Notes under the pieces: generated by a model
Told to the model about the DNA's origin: nothing
Database searches by the model: none
What the model saw: only the letters and a program-made list of their open reading frames with translations
Position numbers and translations under genes: made by a program
Assembly (NCBI GenBank): GCA_039197915.1
Contig: JBCCTV010000129.1
Location: 1 to 9,177, forward strand
Direction: 5' to 3'
Source of the DNA: JAJFFW01 sp039197915
Lineage (GTDB): Bacteria; Pseudomonadota; Alphaproteobacteria; Caulobacterales; Parvularculaceae
Length of the DNA stretch: 9,177 nucleotides
Shown here: one piece after another, positions 7,080 through 9,177 of the stretch
How positions within the stretch are numbered: the first letter of the stretch is position 1
Layout of the letters: each line of letters opens with the position of its first letter

Positions 7080-7107
7080 GTTATAGCAAATTTACCGGCC
7101 CGACCAA
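7080..7107 (-). promoter_or_regulatory. Possible sigma-70-type promoter for atpD
   Basis: On the - strand, TTGGTC (7107-7102) is followed after 16 bp by TATAAC (7085-7080). The -10 box matches the consensus at five of six positions; the -35 box is weaker. Transcription would start near 7073 and give a leader of about 107 nt before atpD, which includes the TCGGCG/CGCCGA stem. This would let atpD be expressed independently of atpG. It is a pattern match only. Confidence 0.35.
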
Positions 7108-7273
7108 GGGGTTAAATGGGCCCGAAATGACTAAGCGGTCCGGTTTCTGGCGGTTTTAAAGGGCGCACACTATCAGCCCCAAACGCGAGAGATATCTGGT
7201 GGCGCCGCCCTCGTCGCACGCCTAATGCAAAGGCCGGGCAAGCAATACAGCAAGGCCACAAAAAAGCTCGCTC

Positions 7274-7281
7274 ATGGTTAA
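7274..7281 (-). promoter_or_regulatory. TTAACCAT motif, second copy, possible CtrA half-site
   Basis: The - strand reads TTTTAACCATGAG, an exact match to the Caulobacter CtrA half-site TTAACCAT. It is about 167 nt upstream of the possible atpD -35 box, which is far for direct control. It could also be chance. It is listed because the same 8-mer occurs before the deacetylase-like gene. Confidence 0.2.
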
Positions 7282-7338
7282 AACGGCACTTCGGTCCGGA
7301 TCGGCGGAATTTAGTGGTTGGCGCAATTGCGTGCTGGT

Positions 7339-7758
7339 TTACAGCGCTCGCTCTTTACCGAAGTCAGCCTTGGCGCCACATGAGAGATCGCCTTCATTCG
7401 TGACACGAAATTCAACCCTTTCAGTGCCAGTGGCGACAATGACGCGGTCCGGGCGCTTCGGATGGGTGATTTTGGCGATCAACACGCCATCGACCACACA
7501 TGATAGGGCCGATTGGTCAGTTGTTTGACACTTTGCCGCTGTCGAAGACGCGAATACTTTCGTTGGCCCAACAGCGTTCGTCCGTACCAGTCCTTTATCA
7601 AGCCTGTAGACCTCGCTTTGCTGAGTAACGATCCTGCACGCAGCAATCGCTGGGGCAGCCGTTGGTTGAGTATCCGCGCCGGCGTAGGCTGTTGCAAGTT
7701 GGGCAATTGCAGCAAACACGCCCAACGAAAAAACTCTCCGGTTACACGTGCCGACCAT
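7339..7758 (-). CDS. Hypothetical secreted protein with four cysteines, between atpG and atpD
   Basis: 139-aa protein that I do not recognise. Residues 1-26 look like a Sec signal peptide: Arg7-Arg8, a hydrophobic core (SLGVFAAIAQLATA) and a likely cleavage site after AYA. The mature part, about 113 residues, has four cysteines (41, 77, 87, 127) that could form two disulfides, and alternating hydrophobic patterns (RVIVATGTERVEFRV) suggesting beta strands. There is no lipobox and no second membrane segment, so it is probably periplasmic. ATG 7758 has AAAGG 8 nt upstream. The gene begins 27 nt after the atpG stop on the same strand, so it is very likely co-transcribed with atpG. A clear start, ribosome binding site, signal peptide and operon position support a real gene; its function is unknown and any link to ATP synthase is inference. 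Confidence 0.75.
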   Translation of the reverse strand: MVGTCNRRVFSLGVFAAIAQLATAYAGADTQPTAAPAIAACRIVTQQSEVYRLDKGLVRTNAVGPTKVFASSTAAKCQTTDQSALSCVVDGVLIAKITHPKRPDRVIVATGTERVEFRVTNEGDLSCGAKADFGKERAL

Positions 7759-7785
7759 TAGGCGCCTTTCACAAAGAACACGAGG

Positions 7786-8667
7786 CTAAAGCGCTTCCGC
7801 GCCTGAGATAATCTCAATGAGCTCTTTCGTAATCTGAGCCTGGCGTGCGCGATTATATTCAAGCGAAAGCTTGTCGATCATTTCACCAGCGTTACGCGTC
7901 GCGTTATCCATGGCGGACATTTTGGCGCCCATTTCAGAAGCGACATTTTCCAACAGCGCCCTGAATATCTGTACCGAAACATAACGCGGGAGGAGCGCCC
8001 CTAAAATAGTCTCTTCTTCAGGCTCATATTCATAAGTAGCGCCTTTTAGGTCAGGCGGCTCAATCCCTTCCGGCGCGCGTGCGGGAATGATCTGTTGGGC
8101 GGTCGGGATTTGGCTGATCACCGATTTGAACTGGGCGAAGAAAAGCGTCGCCACGTCAAATTCGTCAGCGTCAAACATGGTGAGGACTTTTGACGAGATC
8201 GCATTGGCTTCCGCAAAACCGATCTGTTTCACGTCGAGGAAGTCGACCGCTTCAACTATTAAGTCCCCATAGAGACGTTTTAGCTGGTCATTGCCTTTTC
8301 GACCGATCGTGACGATCTTGATCGACTTGCCCTCGCCCTGCAGTTTCACGATGTGTTCGCGCGCCAAGCGAACAATCGATGAGTTGAAACCGCCGCAAAG
8401 CCCCTTGTCCGCGGTCGCGACAATCAAAAGGTGCCGGTCGTCTTTCCCGGTCCCGGCCAGGAGCCTTGGCGCATTCGGGTCGCCTTCTGCGCCCGCCGCG
8501 AGGTTGGCTAAGACGGCCTCCATTTTCTCCGTATAGGGCCGGGATTTTTTCGCCGCTTCTTCGGCTTTTCGAAGCTTCGCCGAAGCGACCATCTGCATCG
8601 CTTTTGTGATCTTCTGGGTCGATTTCACAGAAGCAATTCGGTTTTTGAGATCTTTTAATGAGGGCAT
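7786..8667 (-). CDS. atpG: F1Fo ATP synthase subunit gamma
   Basis: 293-aa central rotor shaft of F1, whose two terminal helices form a coiled coil inside the alpha-beta hexamer. The N-terminal helix MPSLKDLKNRIASVKSTQ followed by KITKAMQMVASAKLRKA and the C-terminal helix with SEMGAKMSAMDNATRNA and ITKELIEIISGAEAL are the family signatures. The middle Rossmann-like part includes IVATADKGLCGGFNSSIV. Length is normal and nothing essential appears missing. The start at 8667 gives the standard MPSLKDL N-terminus; the upstream purine stretch GAAGAAG is about 9 nt away and weak. Normally atpA lies directly upstream; here the preceding gene, 56 nt away, encodes a sulfotransferase-like protein, and atpA is not in the window. 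Confidence 0.99.
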   Translation of the reverse strand: MPSLKDLKNRIASVKSTQKITKAMQMVASAKLRKAEEAAKKSRPYTEKMEAVLANLAAGAEGDPNAPRLLAGTGKDDRHLLIVATADKGLCGGFNSSIVRLAREHIVKLQGEGKSIKIVTIGRKGNDQLKRLYGDLIVEAVDFLDVKQIGFAEANAISSKVLTMFDADEFDVATLFFAQFKSVISQIPTAQQIIPARAPEGIEPPDLKGATYEYEPEEETILGALLPRYVSVQIFRALLENVASEMGAKMSAMDNATRNAGEMIDKLSLEYNRARQAQITKELIEIISGAEAL

Positions 8668-8723
8668 AGCTAGATTACTTCTTCGGTAGCGTGTGCATCC
8701 TATTATTAGTTATGGGGTTTGCG

Positions 8724-9177
8724 TTAGCGAGTCCTCAAGACTTCACTGAAGCTATAACCCCAGCGCTTGATGAGCGGACCAAATAAGCTTTCAATAAAGA
8801 TCGCATAAAGCTTGCTAATCAGGTTATTTCGCCGGAAATCACGCCATTTCTCAAAGTAGCTTTGATTAACGTGGGGACGAAGTTGAGTGGCGCTCTTCTT
8901 CAAATCCAGTCCGATAAACCTGGACAGCTTGATCAACTCGTCATCGTGATTATTGATTAGGCTTTCATAAGACATAAAATGCACGCGTTTCAAGAATTTA
9001 GTGTCATGTTTGACGACCTGATGAGCCACTACCCAATTGGTAAGGATCACCCAATTTGGAATGTTTGCGACCCACTTTTTTACACCATACAACTGCGCTA
9101 CAGGGTGACGGGTCAAAATTATAAAAGCGCTATCAGGAAAAAACTTTTGCAATAAGCGTGTCCTAAGTATATTTCCC
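8724..9177 (-). CDS. Sulfotransferase family protein, C-terminal part (runs off the window)
   Basis: The frame is open from the window edge to a TAA at 8726-8724 and encodes at least 150 residues. The visible part begins GNILRTRLLQKFFPDSAFI and continues with ILTRHPVAQL, the strand-loop that in PAPS-dependent sulfotransferases binds the 3'-phosphate (Arg-His-Pro form). Then come VHFMSYESL and IKLSRFIGLDL, the typical helix and end of the fold. The N-terminal 5'-phosphosulfate loop would be outside the window, so activity cannot be judged. A TTG at 9152 could be called as a start, but homologous-looking sequence continues upstream of it, so the gene is partial rather than short. GC content is about 45% by hand counts of four 60-base lines, lower than the atp genes, and the protein is rich in Lys, Asn and Ile. 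This suggests horizontal acquisition. The sulfated substrate is unknown; a surface polysaccharide or lipid is common for such genes. Confidence 0.8.
   Translation of the reverse strand, partial: GNILRTRLLQKFFPDSAFIILTRHPVAQLYGVKKWVANIPNWVILTNWVVAHQVVKHDTKFLKRVHFMSYESLINNHDDELIKLSRFIGLDLKKSATQLRPHVNQSYFEKWRDFRRNNLISKLYAIFIESLFGPLIKRWGYSFSEVLRTR

Larger units (their letters stand above)
6967..7338 (-). other. 372-nt non-coding leader upstream of atpD
   Basis: No convincing gene lies here on either strand. It contains a possible promoter (7080-7107), an exact TTAACCAT on the - strand (7274-7281), a 6-bp stem TCGGCG/CGCCGA (7051-7056 with 7064-7069), a smaller stem with arms GTTTC and GAAAC just downstream of it, and a 10-bp palindrome CGCAATTGCG (7322-7331) directly after the stop of the upstream gene. 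A 17-codon ORF starts at 7275 without a ribosome binding site. Gaps between atpG and atpD are normally short, so this length is unusual. Confidence 0.6.

Noticed and set aside
7222..7275. 17-residue minus-strand ORF in the atpD leader (possible leader peptide)
   Set aside because: It has no ribosome binding site and its composition does not suggest attenuation (no runs of a single amino acid's codons). A chance ORF is the simpler explanation.
7261..7275. T run on the - strand after GAGCGAGC as a terminator for the secreted-protein gene
   Set aside because: There is a run of six T, but only a 3-bp stem can be drawn in front of it, so an intrinsic terminator is not supported.
8668..8723. Promoter for atpG between the sulfotransferase gene and atpG
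   Set aside because: AT-rich TAATAAT-like sequence is present, but no -35 element at suitable spacing could be found.

Overview
The window looks like a chromosomal segment of an alphaproteobacterium. The evidence is the F1 ATP synthase proteins of alphaproteobacterial type and a cell-envelope cluster (EnvC-like, CtpA, YibQ-like deacetylase fold, RppH) that sits close to the ATP synthase operon in many members of that class. The genus cannot be named from the sequence. Most genes are moderately GC-rich (roughly 50-65% by spot counts). The right-edge gene is clearly poorer in GC, at about 45%.

Left half, + strand (1-4860): the tail of an EnvC/M23-like murein hydrolase activator; a ctpA-type S41 carboxy-terminal processing protease; a membrane-anchored divergent polysaccharide deacetylase family protein with a striking (Asn-Asp)8 tandem repeat; an RNA pyrophosphohydrolase (rppH, Nudix); and an RluA-family pseudouridine synthase. 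The first two or three genes act at the envelope and the last two act on RNA. All point the same way, but there are gaps of 76 to 285 nt before ctpA, the deacetylase-like gene and rppH.

Right half, - strand (9177-4857, read right to left): the end of a sulfotransferase-like gene that leaves the window, atpG (gamma), a small secreted protein with four cysteines, a 372-nt non-coding leader with a possible promoter, atpD (beta), a hairpin, a 68-aa TRASH/YHS-like metal-site protein, and atpC (epsilon). The two halves converge, and the stop codons of the pseudouridine synthase gene and atpC overlap by 4 nt.

The canonical bacterial order is atpH-atpA-atpG-atpD-atpC with short gaps. Here three extra genes and a long leader interrupt it: a sulfotransferase in the place where atpA is expected, a secreted protein between atpG and atpD, and a small cysteine protein between atpD and atpC. 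This dispersed F1 cluster is the most unusual feature of the window. I see no CRISPR array, tRNA, rRNA, transposase or phage gene, and no clear evidence of an undescribed multi-gene system beyond the accessory genes embedded in the atp cluster.
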